DNA of 64,000 nucleotides, from NCBI RefSeq assembly GCF_014879975.1, contig NZ_CP062501.1, positions 1,302,001 through 1,366,000 of the forward strand, in the 5' to 3' direction. A program made the translations under genes and the position numbers. This DNA is from Vibrio bathopelagicus (GTDB lineage: Bacteria; Pseudomonadota; Gammaproteobacteria; Enterobacterales; Vibrionaceae). The notes below the pieces were generated by a model. That model had not been told where the DNA came from. It made no database searches and saw nothing but the letters and a program-made list of their open reading frames with translations. Shown here in pieces: positions 34,396 to 44,851 of this stretch; the first letter of the stretch is position 1; each line of letters opens with the position of its first letter.

Positions 34396-36881
34396 AAATG
34401 ACAAGACGTGCGTTTGTGAAAGCAAACGCGGCTGCATCAGCGGCAGCCGTTGCGGGCGTAACACTACCAGCAACAGCAACCAACCTGATTGCTAGCTCAG
34501 ATCAAACAAAAATCACGTGGGATAAAGCGCCTTGTCGTTTTTGCGGTACGGGTTGTTCAGTACTAGTAGGTACTCAAAACGGTAAAGTGGTCGCAACTCA
34601 AGGCGATCCAGAAGCACCTGTAAACAAAGGCCTTAACTGTATTAAAGGCTACTTCCTTTCAAAAATCATGTACGGCAAAGACCGTCTTGAACAGCCACTT
34701 CTTCGTATGAAAGACGGCGAGTTCCACAAAGATGGTGACTTTACACCAGTATCTTGGGACCAAGCTTTCGACGTAATGGCTGAGAAATGGAAAGCTGCTC
34801 TGAAGAAGAACGGTCCAACAGGCGTTGGTATGTTCGGTTCAGGCCAGTGGACTGTAATGGAAGGCTACGCAGCAGTTAAGCTGATGAAAGCAGGCTTCCG
34901 TTCAAACAACATCGATCCAAACGCTCGTCACTGTATGGCTTCTGCGGTAGGTGCATTCATGCGTACCTTCGGTATCGATGAGCCAATGGGTTGTTACGAT
35001 GACTTTGAACACGCAGACGCATTCGTACTGTGGGGTTCAAACATGGCTGAAATGCACCCAGTACTATGGACTCGTATTACAGACCGTCGTCTAAGCCACC
35101 CACACGTTAAAGTAAACGTACTGTCTACTTACTACCACCGTTCATTCGAGCTTGCAGACACGGGTTACATCTTCGAACCTCAATCAGATCTAGCGATTGC
35201 TAACTTCATTGCTAACTACATCATTCAAAACGATGCCGTTAACTGGGATTTCGTGAACAAGCACACGAACTTCAAGCAAGCAACGACAGACATCGGTTAT
35301 GGCCTTCGTGACGACGATCCACTACAGCAAGCTGCTGCGAACCCTAACTCAGGCAAAATGACTGATATTAGCTTCGAGAACTACAAAGCTTCTGTTGCTG
35401 AATACACCGTTGAGAAAGCGTCTGAAATGTCAGGTGTATCTCAAGATGACCTTATCAAGCTGGCTAAGCAATACGCAGATCCAAACATCAAAGTAATGTC
35501 ACTTTGGACTATGGGTATGAACCAACATACTCGTGGTGTATGGATGAACAGCCTTGTGTACAACATCCACCTTCTTACAGGTAAGATTTCGACTCCAGGT
35601 AACAGCCCATTCTCACTAACTGGCCAACCATCTGCGTGTGGTACAGCTCGTGAAGTTGGTACCTTCTCTCACCGTCTTCCGGCAGATATGGTTGTTGCTA
35701 ACCCTAAACACCGTAAGATTTCAGAAGAGATCTGGAAACTTCCAGAAGGCACTATCCCAGCTAAGCCAGGTGCTCACGCTGTTGTTCAAGACCGTATGCT
35801 TAAAGACGGTAAGATCAATGCGTACTGGGTAATGTGTAACAACAACATGCAAGCAGGTCCAAACATCAACACTGAACGTCTGCCTGGTTACCGTAACCCA
35901 GACAACTTCATTGTTTGTTCAGACCCATACCCAACAGCAACGGCTCAAGCGGCTGACCTTATCCTTCCTACAGCAATGTGGATCGAGAAAGAAGGTGCTT
36001 ACGGTAACGCAGAACGTCGTACACAAGCTTGGTACCAACAAGTTAAAACCGTAGGTGAAGCGAAGTCTGACCTATGGCAAATCATGGAGTTCTCTAAACG
36101 CTTCACTGTTGAAGAAGTTTGGGGCGAAGAGCTTCTTGCTAAGGCGCCTGAGTACCGCGGTAAAACGATGTACGACGTGCTTTACAAAAACGGTAATGTT
36201 GATGCTTTCCCTCTGTCTGAAGCTCAAGAGCTTAACGACGACGCACAAGCTCAAGGTTTCTACGTACAAAAAGGTCTATTCGAAGAATACGCAACCTTTG
36301 GTCGTGGCCATGGTCACGATTTAGCACCATACGATACTTACCACAAAGTGCGCGGCCTACGTTGGCCTGTTGTTGACGGTAAAGAAACACTATGGCGCTT
36401 TAAAGAAGGTTCAGATCCATACGCTAAGAAAGGTTCTGACTGGGACTTCTACGGCAAGCCAGATGGCAAAGCACTGATCATCAACGCTCCATACGAAGCG
36501 CCACCAGAAGTACCAAACGATGAATACGATATGTGGCTATGTACAGGTCGTGTTCTTGAGCACTGGCACACAGGTACTATGACTCGTCGTGTACCAGAAC
36601 TTTACAAAGCAGTACCGGATGCACTTTGTTACATCCACCCTGCTGACGCTAAAGCTCGTGGCCTTCGCCGTGGTGATGAAGTTCTTATCGAAAACAAACG
36701 TGGTGAAGTACGCGTTCGTGTTGAAACTCGTGGTCGTAACCGTCCACCACAAGGCTTGGTATTCGTACCATTCTTTGATGCAAGAATTCTGATCAACAAG
36801 TTGATCTTGGATGCAACGGATCCTCTGTCTAAGCAGACGGATTACAAGAAGTGTCCAGTTAAGATCACTAAGGTTTCTTAA
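34392..36881 (+). CDS. napA: Periplasmic nitrate reductase catalytic subunit NapA
   Basis: An 829-aa molybdoenzyme. The twin-arginine signal is [19 protein letters not shown]. After cleavage come [13 protein letters not shown] and NCIKGYF, which bind the [4Fe-4S] cluster, and the Mo-coordinating Cys in [14 protein letters not shown]; later blocks ([25 protein letters not shown]) bind the two molybdopterin guanine dinucleotides. It reduces nitrate to nitrite in the periplasm. Length agrees with the family. Third gene of napFDABC. Confidence 0.97.
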   Translation: MKMTRRAFVKANAAASAAAVAGVTLPATATNLIASSDQTKITWDKAPCRFCGTGCSVLVGTQNGKVVATQGDPEAPVNKGLNCIKGYFLSKIMYGKDRLEQPLLRMKDGEFHKDGDFTPVSWDQAFDVMAEKWKAALKKNGPTGVGMFGSGQWTVMEGYAAVKLMKAGFRSNNIDPNARHCMASAVGAFMRTFGIDEPMGCYDDFEHADAFVLWGSNMAEMHPVLWTRITDRRLSHPHVKVNVLSTYYHRSFELADTGYIFEPQSDLAIANFIANYIIQNDAVNWDFVNKHTNFKQATTDIGYGLRDDDPLQQAAANPNSGKMTDISFENYKASVAEYTVEKASEMSGVSQDDLIKLAKQYADPNIKVMSLWTMGMNQHTRGVWMNSLVYNIHLLTGKISTPGNSPFSLTGQPSACGTAREVGTFSHRLPADMVVANPKHRKISEEIWKLPEGTIPAKPGAHAVVQDRMLKDGKINAYWVMCNNNMQAGPNINTERLPGYRNPDNFIVCSDPYPTATAQAADLILPTAMWIEKEGAYGNAERRTQAWYQQVKTVGEAKSDLWQIMEFSKRFTVEEVWGEELLAKAPEYRGKTMYDVLYKNGNVDAFPLSEAQELNDDAQAQGFYVQKGLFEEYATFGRGHGHDLAPYDTYHKVRGLRWPVVDGKETLWRFKEGSDPYAKKGSDWDFYGKPDGKALIINAPYEAPPEVPNDEYDMWLCTGRVLEHWHTGTMTRRVPELYKAVPDALCYIHPADAKARGLRRGDEVLIENKRGEVRVRVETRGRNRPPQGLVFVPFFDARILINKLILDATDPLSKQTDYKKCPVKITKVS

Positions 36882-37006
36882 GCGCCAATTGCTTTTAGAA
36901 CCTAGATACAAGATCTAACGTATTTAATATTGCGACTACTTTTTTCATCACTTTTTGAAAGAAGTAGTCCACTCAAAGAATTAGCCTTTAGGCGGAGAAA
37001 TTAACC

Positions 37007-37468
37007 ATGAAAAAACTGATTACTGCCCTACTATCAGCTGGTCTTTTGCTAGCTGGTGCAGTTCAAGCTCAAGCTGAGCTGGATAACCCAGGCGGCATTG
37101 GTGGCGTAGAGTCTCTACGTGGTGCAAGTGAACTTGAAGCTACTCGCGCAGCAGATGACTTCAAAAAGTTCCCTCGTGACCAAGTACTTGAGAGCGACTA
37201 CGTATACCAACCACCTCTAGTGCCTCATACTATTCGTAGCTATGAAGTTTCTCTTAACGCTAACAAGTGTCTTTCTTGCCACAGCTGGAAAAACGCAAAA
37301 GAAATGGGTGCGACTAAAGTGAGTGTAACTCACTACATGAACCGTGAAGATGCGGTACTTGCAGACGTATCACCTCGTCGTTATTTCTGTCTACAGTGTC
37401 ACGTACCTCAAGCTAATGCTAAGCCACTAGTTGAGAACGAGTTCAAACCTGTAGATTCACTGCGTTAA
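37007..37468 (+). CDS. napB: Dihaem cytochrome c subunit NapB
   Basis: A 153-aa periplasmic protein with a signal peptide cleaved near AQA and two haem motifs, CLSCH (88-92) and CLQCH (128-132). It passes electrons from NapC to NapA. A ribosome site GGCGGAG precedes the ATG. The 125-bp gap after napA holds no gene. Confidence 0.93.
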   Translation: MKKLITALLSAGLLLAGAVQAQAELDNPGGIGGVESLRGASELEATRAADDFKKFPRDQVLESDYVYQPPLVPHTIRSYEVSLNANKCLSCHSWKNAKEMGATKVSVTHYMNREDAVLADVSPRRYFCLQCHVPQANAKPLVENEFKPVDSLR

Positions 37469-37497
37469 TCGTAGCCAGACGGTAAGAGAGGCTATAT

Positions 37498-38079
37498 ATG
37501 ATAAAATTACTTAAAGCATTTTGGAAAAGACTCGCGACACCAAGTAAAGCAGCGGTAGGCGTTGTACTTTTCTTGGGGTTCGCAGGCGGTCTTTTGTTCT
37601 GGGGTGCATTTAACACAGGTATGCAAGCAACCAACACGGAAGAGTTCTGTTCTGGTTGTCACGCTCCTATTGTTGCTGAAATCCAAGAAACAATTCACTA
37701 CTCTAACCGCTCAGGCGTTCGTGCTATCTGTTCAGATTGTCACGTACCTCACGAGTGGACAGATAAGATTGTTCGCAAGGTTCAGGCATCTAAAGAGTTG
37801 TACGCACACTTTATTGCGAAAACCATCGATACTGAAGAGAAGTTCAAAGCACGTCGTGCTCACCTTGCTGAACGTGAGTGGAAACGTATGAAAGGCAATG
37901 ACTCACTTGAGTGTCGTAACTGTCACCAGTTCGATTACATGGACTTCTCAGAGCAAAGCCCTCGTAGTGCGAAACAACACTCAACTGCGCTAGCTTCTGG
38001 TGAAAAAACGTGTGTAGATTGCCACAAAGGTATCGCACATAAACTACCAGACATGCACGGCGTTGAAGGCTGGCAATAA
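37498..38079 (+). CDS. napC: Tetrahaem quinol dehydrogenase NapC
   Basis: A 193-aa NapC/NirT protein anchored by one N-terminal membrane segment (GVVLFLGFAGGLLFWGAF). Four haem motifs are seen: CSGCH (51-55), CSDCH (78-82), CRNCH and CVDCH. It oxidises menaquinol and reduces NapB. No napGH genes are present, so NapC is the sole quinol route in this operon. Confidence 0.94.
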   Translation: MIKLLKAFWKRLATPSKAAVGVVLFLGFAGGLLFWGAFNTGMQATNTEEFCSGCHAPIVAEIQETIHYSNRSGVRAICSDCHVPHEWTDKIVRKVQASKELYAHFIAKTIDTEEKFKARRAHLAEREWKRMKGNDSLECRNCHQFDYMDFSEQSPRSAKQHSTALASGEKTCVDCHKGIAHKLPDMHGVEGWQ

Positions 38080-38090
38080 GGAGCGATTGA

Positions 38091-38228
38091 ATGAGTACTT
38101 TAGAAAGCGTAATTTGGCACGTCCTAGGTTACAGTGCTATGCCAGTTATCATTCTTGGTGGCTTTGCAGGTGTTGCAGCCGTATCTCTTTGGCTTTTATC
38201 TATGACTAAAGACAAAGAAATCGATTAA
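38091..38228 (+). CDS. 45-aa nap-linked membrane peptide (TIGR02808-like)
   Basis: A very short gene eleven bases after the napC stop, with AAGGAG ahead of its ATG. The product is MSTLESVIWHVLGYSA, one hydrophobic span (MPVIILGGFAGVAAVSLWLL) and a charged tail ending in DKEID. Its size, single span and place after napC fit the short protein family TIGR02808, known beside nap genes in vibrios and Photobacterium, with unknown function. It may stabilise NapC or the Nap complex. It is not a close match to NapE. Confidence 0.8.
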   Translation: MSTLESVIWHVLGYSAMPVIILGGFAGVAAVSLWLLSMTKDKEID

Positions 38229-38280
38229 GAGCCGAAATCACTTCAACTTATGCCAATTTTTTTGGGATGAGTTGACACTA

Positions 38281-38308
38281 AAAAGCCACTGAATTCAGTG
38301 GCTTTTTT
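38281..38308. terminator. Bidirectional terminator between nap and pha operons
   Basis: A perfect palindrome from 38281 to 38306 (AAAAGCCACTGAA and its complement) with T tract to 38308 on the plus strand and A tract at its left. It serves the convergent nap and pha operons. Confidence 0.85.
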
Positions 38309-38354
38309 ATTGTCTGGCGTTGAATATTTTTATTATTGAATTTGACTTAACACT

Positions 38355-40151
38355 CTAAGCTTCTTTCTCTGCTGTCTCTTTATCAACAATTGGCAGCACC
38401 TGTTTTACATAGTTGCCTGGTGCTTTGCCAATCACAGGGTTCAGCTCTGAGCCTTGATTGAAAGGTTCGATTTTCTCGTCAGCTTCAAAGCCTTGTAACC
38501 ATTGATCCCAGTGTGTCCACCATGACCCTTCATTATGGCTTGCGTTGTTTAGCCATTCGTCAGCAGAGTCGTCTAGGTTGTCGTTCAACCAGTAGCCGTA
38601 TTTCTTTTTCTCTGGATGGTTAACAATGCCTGCGATATGACCAGACTCACCCAGAACAAACGTTTTGTTGCCACCGGTGTTCAATGCACCACGGTAAGTT
38701 CCTTGCCACAAAGCAATATGGTCTTCTTTGGCTGAGATAAAGTAGCTTGGTATTTTGATCTTATTCAAATCAATCCAAACACCGCCTACTTTCACGCCTT
38801 TATCTTGAACCAGTTTGTTTTCAAGGTAGAGCTCTCGCAGCAAGAAGTTATGACATTTAGCCGCCACGTTCGTGCTATCACTGTTCCAGTACAATAGGTC
38901 AAACTCCATCGGGCTGCTGCCTTTGAGGTAGTTATCGATGTAATAGTTCCAGTATAAGCTGTTCTCTCGAAGCAAACTGAACGTCACGCTCAACGAGCGA
39001 CCATCCATATAACCTTTAGCGTCGTTCTGTTTCTCAATCGCGTCGATTATCGTCTCATTGATGTACGCCCCAACCTCACCCGGCTGAGAGAAATCTAATA
39101 ACGTGGTAAAGAAGGTCGCCGTTTTTATGCGTTTCTTCATACGCTTAGCTGCATAGTAAGCCACCGTAGATGCGAGTACCGTGCCGCCAATACAATAACC
39201 CGCCGCATTGATTTGCTCTTTGCCGGTAATGTCTTCAATAGCGGTAACCGCCTTAACAACACCTTCCGTGACGTAGTCTCCGAATTCTTGGTCTTTCTGT
39301 GCCTCACCCGGATTGCGCCAAGACATCATAAATACGCTATGCCCTTGTTCAAGCAACCAACGCACCATCGAGTTCTTTTCACGGAGGTCGAGAATATAGT
39401 ACTTATTGATAAACGGCGGAACGATCAACAATGGTGTCGCATTGACTTGTGGTGTCTTTGGGTGATACTGAATCAACTCAAACAAATCATTTTGAAAGAC
39501 GACATCACCTTCTGTATTCGCAACATCCACACCCAATCGGAATGCATTATTGTTGGTCATGCGGATCTTAAGGATGTCGGCACTCGCTTCCACGTCCGCT
39601 TGCAACTGCTCTAACCCATCAAGAAGGTTCTCGCCATTTCTCTCAAGAGTCAGCTTCATCAACTCTGGATTGGTCGCGATAAAATTGCTTGGGGACATTG
39701 CATTGATTGCCTGACGTGAAAAGAACGCTACACGCTCTTTGGTTTTCTCGTCAATGCCTTCAATCGAGTTGATGGTATCGATATAGCTTTTACTAAACAG
39801 CAAATAAGATTGCTTGATGAAGCTATAGAAAGGGTCGTTCTTCCATGCATCATCGATAAAACGCTTGTCACCACGATCTTCAGCGATAACGCTCTCGGTG
39901 TTACCCATCAGTGCTGCGTTTTGCCAGATTTGCAGTTGCTGTTCCCACCATTGGGATTGCAACTGAAGTAGAACGGCTGGTTGGTTTGCGGCTTGCTCGA
40001 AGATTTTTGATGCATCATCAAAATTCAATTCTTGCATCGCTTTATTTAGGGGAGATTGCGCGGCTTCCTTGTTTTGTTCAAAATTTTCCCACCATTGCTG
40101 GTTCGTTTGTTGAAGCTTAACAAGGTAGTCCGGAAAGAAGTGTTGAAACAT
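38355..40151 (-). CDS. phaC: Class I polyhydroxyalkanoate synthase
   Basis: A 598-aa synthase of the alpha/beta hydrolase fold. The lipase-like box is GYCIGG with nucleophile Cys320, close to Cys319 of the Cupriavidus enzyme; the catalytic Asp is in ISAKEDHIA and the His in GESGHIAG. It polymerises 3-hydroxybutyryl-CoA to PHB granules. Start 40151 follows GGAG at eight bases and gives the normal family length. Last gene of the minus-strand order phaB-phaA-phaP-phaC. Confidence 0.94.
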   Translation of the reverse strand: MFQHFFPDYLVKLQQTNQQWWENFEQNKEAAQSPLNKAMQELNFDDASKIFEQAANQPAVLLQLQSQWWEQQLQIWQNAALMGNTESVIAEDRGDKRFIDDAWKNDPFYSFIKQSYLLFSKSYIDTINSIEGIDEKTKERVAFFSRQAINAMSPSNFIATNPELMKLTLERNGENLLDGLEQLQADVEASADILKIRMTNNNAFRLGVDVANTEGDVVFQNDLFELIQYHPKTPQVNATPLLIVPPFINKYYILDLREKNSMVRWLLEQGHSVFMMSWRNPGEAQKDQEFGDYVTEGVVKAVTAIEDITGKEQINAAGYCIGGTVLASTVAYYAAKRMKKRIKTATFFTTLLDFSQPGEVGAYINETIIDAIEKQNDAKGYMDGRSLSVTFSLLRENSLYWNYYIDNYLKGSSPMEFDLLYWNSDSTNVAAKCHNFLLRELYLENKLVQDKGVKVGGVWIDLNKIKIPSYFISAKEDHIALWQGTYRGALNTGGNKTFVLGESGHIAGIVNHPEKKKYGYWLNDNLDDSADEWLNNASHNEGSWWTHWDQWLQGFEADEKIEPFNQGSELNPVIGKAPGNYVKQVLPIVDKETAEKEA

Positions 40152-40226
40152 AACATGACTCCAATAATCGGAAAATCGCCACCAAGCGGCACAGGCCAAC
40201 CTGTACCAACTCGATGGCGACTAATT

Positions 40227-40574
40227 TTATGCAGGTGTAACTGTTTTCAAATTTTCAGTTGTTAGTGTTTCAACATCTTCTTTGAACTCTTTTGCAGCAG
40301 CTTGCATTTTTGAGCTATCACTCATCATCTGTTGAGATAATTGAGTGAGTGCCGTTAGTTGCTGACCGTTAAAAGCTGTAAGACTATTTACGTCTTTGAT
40401 TTCACTGACTGCTTTCATTTGTGCAAGACCCATATCGGTATAAGTCTGCAACGCATTCATTTGAAGTTCAGTCATTGTTTGAACGTTCTTTGCAACCAAC
40501 TTATTGAATTTCAAGTACGGTTCGAACTGCTTTTCTGTCTGGTCTGTGATTGTTTTGAAAATATCCGTGTACAT
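40227..40574 (-). CDS. phaP: Phasin family protein
   Basis: A 115-aa amphipathic helical protein with no membrane span, start YTDIFKTITDQTEKQFEPYL, and a QTMTELQMNALQTYTDMGLA stretch typical of phasins. It coats PHA granules and controls their size. CAGGAGT precedes the ATG. It sits between the thiolase and the synthase in the pha operon. Confidence 0.88.
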   Translation of the reverse strand: MYTDIFKTITDQTEKQFEPYLKFNKLVAKNVQTMTELQMNALQTYTDMGLAQMKAVSEIKDVNSLTAFNGQQLTALTQLSQQMMSDSSKMQAAAKEFKEDVETLTTENLKTVTPA

Positions 40575-40669
40575 AAGTAACTCCTGGTGAATACATAGTT
40601 AGTGAAGAAATAGCTTAATAAAGAAATAGTTTAAAAATACAATTGGGCTTGCCTATGGCACGCCGAGTT

Positions 40670-41884
40670 TTAGTCCTCGATGCCTTTAAGCAAAACAGCG
40701 GTTCCCATTCCCCCGCCCACACAAAGCGAAGCAACACCATAATTGGTATGCTGTTCGATCATCTCGTGGATGAGTGAAACAATAATTCGGTTACCTGATG
40801 CCCCTAAAGGATGACCAAGTGCAATAGCGCCACCGTTAACATTGACTTTAGATCTAAACGCCTCAAGCGGTAGATCATGTTGTTCAGACAACTGGTACAT
40901 CACGCCTAACGCCTGTGCAGCGAAAGCTTCATTCAGCTCAAACAACTCGACTTCTTCTAAAGTTAAGTCCGCTTTGTCTAACGCTTTAGATACCGCTTCT
41001 ACTGGGCCTAGCCCCATGATTTTGGGATCTAAACCAGATTGCGCGTAGCTACTCAGCTCGACCAGTGGTGTCAGGCCGTATTTCACGACCGCCGATTCAG
41101 ACGCTAAGATAATGGCACTTGCACCATCATTGATGCCTGACGCATTACCAGCAGTGACAGTTCCTTCTCGATCGAATGCCGGACGAAGCTTTTGCAAAGC
41201 ATCAAACGTCGCATCAGACTTAGGATACTCATCGGTATCAAAAGTGACGGTTTGTCTGCGCTGCTTAACTTCTACAGAGACGATTTGACCTTGGAACTTG
41301 CCCGCTTCGATTGCGGCTACGGCTTTCTGTTGGCTTTCTAACGCGTAGTTATCTTGTGCGAGACGCGAAATATTTAACGCGTTGGCGATGTTTTCAGCCG
41401 TCATTCCCATGTGATAATGATTGAACGCGTCTGTTAACCCATCACCCACCAGCAAGTCCTTCATCGAGATGTCACCCATTTTGTGACCATTGCGAATACT
41501 TGGTGGCACAATAAAAGGAATCTGAGACATCACCTCAACACCCGCCGCAATCACTACTTCAGCGTCTTTTGCTTTAATGTGAGCCGCCGCATCCATCACC
41601 GCTTTCATACCGCTGCCGCAGATCATGTTAACGCCATAAGCCGGGACTTCTTCAGCAAGTCCAGCGTAAAGAGAGGCTTGACGGGCAACGCCCATTCCTT
41701 GTCCCGCTGAAATCACGTTCCCAACAATCACTTCGTCAATCACGTTTAATGGAACATCAGCAGACTCCAAAGCCCCTTTAATCGCGACGCCCGCTAACTC
41801 GCCTGCTGTGATGTTTTTTAACGACCCTGTAAATGCACCAATAGGTGTGCGCTTTGCAGCAACAATAAATACCTTTTCCATCAT
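40670..41884 (-). CDS. phaA: Acetyl-CoA acetyltransferase (beta-ketothiolase)
   Basis: A 404-aa thiolase. The acyl-carrying Cys89 lies in NMICGSGMKAV, and the C-terminal GHPLGASG and CVGGGMGTA blocks carry the His and second Cys. It condenses two acetyl-CoA to acetoacetyl-CoA, the first step to PHB. ATGATG start; AAGGGG is seven bases before the first ATG. Second gene of the operon. Confidence 0.93.
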   Translation of the reverse strand: MMEKVFIVAAKRTPIGAFTGSLKNITAGELAGVAIKGALESADVPLNVIDEVIVGNVISAGQGMGVARQASLYAGLAEEVPAYGVNMICGSGMKAVMDAAAHIKAKDAEVVIAAGVEVMSQIPFIVPPSIRNGHKMGDISMKDLLVGDGLTDAFNHYHMGMTAENIANALNISRLAQDNYALESQQKAVAAIEAGKFQGQIVSVEVKQRRQTVTFDTDEYPKSDATFDALQKLRPAFDREGTVTAGNASGINDGASAIILASESAVVKYGLTPLVELSSYAQSGLDPKIMGLGPVEAVSKALDKADLTLEEVELFELNEAFAAQALGVMYQLSEQHDLPLEAFRSKVNVNGGAIALGHPLGASGNRIIVSLIHEMIEQHTNYGVASLCVGGGMGTAVLLKGIED

Positions 41885-41907
41885 TCAATCCCCTTAAGTT
41901 TCACTTA

Positions 41908-42648
41908 TTAGTGCATGTACAAGCCGCCATTCACAGACAGTGTTTCGCCTGTAATGTATGCGCCAGATTCACTTGCTAAAAAGCCCACTGCGTCTGCAAT
42001 TTCTACAGGCGTCGCTAGACGTTTCATTGGGATTTGGTTTTTAATTGAATCAAGGACTTCAGGCTTCATTTGCTCAACCATAGGCGTGCCTGTATAGCCA
42101 GGGGCAACAACGTTTACTGTCACACCACTTCTTGCACCTTCAGCAGCGAGTGCTTTTGAAAAACCAATCATTCCAGCCTTTGCTGCGGAATAATTAGTTT
42201 GTCCGAACTGACCTTTAAGACCGTTCACTGACGAAATGTTGATGACTCGGCAGTTGCCCTTTTCGCACATCGGTGCAAACAGAGGCTGTGTCACATTGAA
42301 AAGGCTGTTGAGGTTAGTCTCAATCACCTCTTTCCAAGCTTCGGCATCCATCTTTTTGAAAACGCTGTCACGAGTAATACCGGCGTTGTTGACCAAAACA
42401 TCCACCGTGCCTTCTTCTTCTAACAACTTGCTTAAGCTCTGTGCACATTCAGCGGTGTTGGTGACATCTAATTCAAACAATCTCACTTGCTCTTCAGTAA
42501 ATTGTTTTTCATTAAACCAATCCAGTGCGCACTGATAATTCCCAGTAAAATAGGTCGCGATAACACGATAGCCATCCGCGACTAATTTAGAAGAAATTGC
42601 TGAGCCGATACCGCCTTTTGATCCTGTAATTAAAGCAAGTTTTTTCAT
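41908..42648 (-). CDS. phaB: Acetoacetyl-CoA reductase
   Basis: A 246-aa short-chain dehydrogenase. The NADPH loop TGSKGGIG is at 8-15, NNAG near 90, and the YSAAK catalytic pair near 153; the C-terminus SVNGGLYMH matches PhaB. It reduces acetoacetyl-CoA to (R)-3-hydroxybutyryl-CoA for PhaC. Start 42648 has GGA at seven bases; a codon twelve bases upstream is too close to AAGGG. First gene of the pha operon. Confidence 0.93.
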   Translation of the reverse strand: MKKLALITGSKGGIGSAISSKLVADGYRVIATYFTGNYQCALDWFNEKQFTEEQVRLFELDVTNTAECAQSLSKLLEEEGTVDVLVNNAGITRDSVFKKMDAEAWKEVIETNLNSLFNVTQPLFAPMCEKGNCRVINISSVNGLKGQFGQTNYSAAKAGMIGFSKALAAEGARSGVTVNVVAPGYTGTPMVEQMKPEVLDSIKNQIPMKRLATPVEIADAVGFLASESGAYITGETLSVNGGLYMH

Positions 42649-43136
42649 TAATGGTTCCATCCCTTACAAGCAATTAAATAACAATGATGTTAATAAGATA
42701 ATGTCTTAGTCGATAATTAAACTTTACGTTTTGCTTTAATTAAACCCTACATCTCAAAATCAAAAAGTATTATTACAAATAAAAAATATTTTCATGTTAA
42801 GGCTAGAAATCTGACTTACATCCCAAAACCCATGAAATGTTACGCTAATGTAAACTCTGCCAAACTACTGATATAAATAGGGTTTATTTAAATTCAATTA
42901 TATCACCAAGCCGATAAGCCTTTGTTTATTATAAATAAAACAACACTCTTTAACGTGTTTCAAGAAGAATGCAATATTGGAAAACTAAACAATTGATCGC
43001 GGAAATAATAGAGAGCTTATTATTCCCTATTAATAAATCTATCGGGGTCTTTCTATATCGAACTCAATATAAATAAATATTAAAATCACACTAGCTAACA
43101 TTCTGACTAGATGAATAAAAGTGAATAGGCAATAAA
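42649..43136. other. AT-rich promoter region of the pha operon
   Basis: No gene was found on either strand in nearly 490 bases. It is strongly AT-rich and must hold the phaB promoter, but no operator could be fixed. The only structured element nearby is the terminator at 43137. Confidence 0.45.
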
Positions 43137-43164
43137 AAAGCCCACTCTCAAGAGAGTGGGCTTT
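43137..43164 (-). terminator. Terminator of the SH3-like gene
   Basis: AAAGCCCACTCTC (43137-43149), two bases, then GAGAGTGGGCTTT (43152-43164). On the minus strand it is followed by TTTTATT. Confidence 0.85.
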
Positions 43165-43232
43165 CAATCTAAATCAATAAATAGAAAAGCTAATCGCTAT
43201 TAATACATATGATATTAATAGCGAAGTATATC

Positions 43233-43901
43233 TTACTTAGTAAATATTTCATTTGTATTTACATCTAAATAAATTTTATTTTCAAGAGACAGTCCACCAC
43301 AATAGATAAAATAGACATCTCGGTCACTGTACTTCACCGATTTCACCCAACCACCTAGTTCCTCGAAGTCACTTGGGTCACATTCGCCATCAGAGATCAG
43401 CTCTGCAACCGTATTGCGGAACTTCTCTTTATGGATCTTCAGATCGTCGGATTTAACCAAATATGAATCCAATATCTCTATGCTTTCTTTCTCGGAAATA
43501 ATCACTTCATCATTCGATAGGCCAGACATCGAAACCCATTCGGCTGTCTGTGGACCGCCTTCTTTTAGAACTATGTAATCTGAGATACGTGCCCATTCAC
43601 CCTGCTTTTCGAGCACTTCGACTTTTTCGCCTTTGTAGAGGTAATCTGTTATCAAACCATCAATTTCCGGCTGTTCTACCACTTCAAGCTTTCTATCCAG
43701 AACGTAAAACTCTGTCTGCTCTGGCTCAGGTTTAAGTTCCATGATCGGTTTTAAATCAGCTTCAGGCTGAGCAACTTCTTCAGCGGACTCTTCGGTTTTC
43801 TCTGCTGGTGTTGGGTCTTTTTTCATAACAAAGAAGTAGTACGCCGCTCCTCCTCCGCCCAATATTAACAATACAAGTAAAGCGATCAGCGCTTTTTTCA
43901 T
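43233..43901 (-). CDS. Membrane-anchored SH3-like domain protein
   Basis: A 222-aa protein. One N-terminal membrane span (KKALIALLVLLILGGGGAAYYFF) is followed by an acidic, Glu/Pro-rich linker (TPAEKTEESAEEVAQPEADL), then a bacterial SH3-like stretch, LYKGEKVEVLEKQGEWARIS, and a C-terminal region with two Cys (GECDPSD and IYCGG). Bacterial SH3 domains often bind cell wall or ligands in the periplasm; the exact role is unknown. Start 43901 is chosen because GGTGGAT lies upstream and it begins the membrane segment; the frame remains open further upstream without a better site. It diverges from the gene at 44007. Confidence 0.75.
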   Translation of the reverse strand: MKKALIALLVLLILGGGGAAYYFFVMKKDPTPAEKTEESAEEVAQPEADLKPIMELKPEPEQTEFYVLDRKLEVVEQPEIDGLITDYLYKGEKVEVLEKQGEWARISDYIVLKEGGPQTAEWVSMSGLSNDEVIISEKESIEILDSYLVKSDDLKIHKEKFRNTVAELISDGECDPSDFEELGGWVKSVKYSDRDVYFIYCGGLSLENKIYLDVNTNEIFTK

Positions 43902-44006
43902 CAAATCCACCAGCTCTTCCGTTTTAGGTATACATGAAGTGTACATCAACTCATGCTGCCACTCATCTATACTCTCTATAGAGAGCACGGTAAGTAGAGG
44001 AAAGTC

Positions 44007-44582
44007 ATGCGTTTTTGGGTAAAGGTTATCATTATGAGTATACCTTTGATTGCCAATGTCGCGGTCGCAAGCCATTGCAATCGCGAAAACTGGCAAACAC
44101 TACTGGATCGCCAACTCGTATTTGAAGGTCGCTACAACCAATACACCAAAGAATTCAACCAAGTGCTCTCAACCTATGAATCACAGACACTGCTATCTAA
44201 ACACTTCAACGAAACACAGATCATTGAGCTTTGGGCGAAGTATGAAGAAAGGTTTAATACACAGCTCAATAGTCACATGAATACCGCTTATGATGTCTCT
44301 CAAGTTTTGTTAAAACAGGCATACATCGTTTCTAGTGAACTAGAAGGAGCTCAGTCTCTCACTCGCTCATGGCAAGCCGTTGCTCAGCACTGTGCTAAGG
44401 CAAAGCTACCGCGCCAATCTGAAAGCGCGCAATTGCATGTAACAAGTTCACAATCACTCTCTAAAGATCTCCATACGCTCAGTGATAAATTCCGTCAGCT
44501 GTCGTCAAAGTATCGTAAAGAAGCCAATATGATAAATGAAGCACGTCATGCAAAGGCACCGATAAACGATGCATCAAACTGA
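44007..44582 (+). CDS. Hypothetical periplasmic helical protein
   Basis: A 191-aa protein with a signal peptide (WVKVIIMSIPLIANVAVA) and an otherwise helical, Gln- and Ser-rich mature part, with two Cys (SHCNREN and QHCAKAK) that could pair. AGAGGAAAG precedes the ATG. The gene diverges from the SH3-like gene, with 105 bp between starts. No family recognised. Confidence 0.7.
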   Translation: MRFWVKVIIMSIPLIANVAVASHCNRENWQTLLDRQLVFEGRYNQYTKEFNQVLSTYESQTLLSKHFNETQIIELWAKYEERFNTQLNSHMNTAYDVSQVLLKQAYIVSSELEGAQSLTRSWQAVAQHCAKAKLPRQSESAQLHVTSSQSLSKDLHTLSDKFRQLSSKYRKEANMINEARHAKAPINDASN

Positions 44583-44851
44583 AACCCACATTCAACTTTC
44601 TCTGTTCATCGACTGGATTTCTCGTTGTAACGGACTACTCTCCTGCCAAAATATCCAGAAAAATCGTTAATCAAAGCTTTATCAATAGCTTGTAAAGCTA
44701 ATGTGGTAACTATCAACAATAAAGTTCACTTTCCGACCAACGCAAGCAAATATGTGAGATATTCATCACAAAATAGATTTACAAACGCCAAGAAATTGTT
44801 ATCATGATTATTCATATAACTTAATAACAAGAAACATTTTGGCTAGGTAAT

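Noticed and set aside
44780..44820. Fur box upstream of the 80-aa gene
   Set aside because: The ATCATGATTATTCAT tract is only a partial match to the 19-bp Fur consensus.
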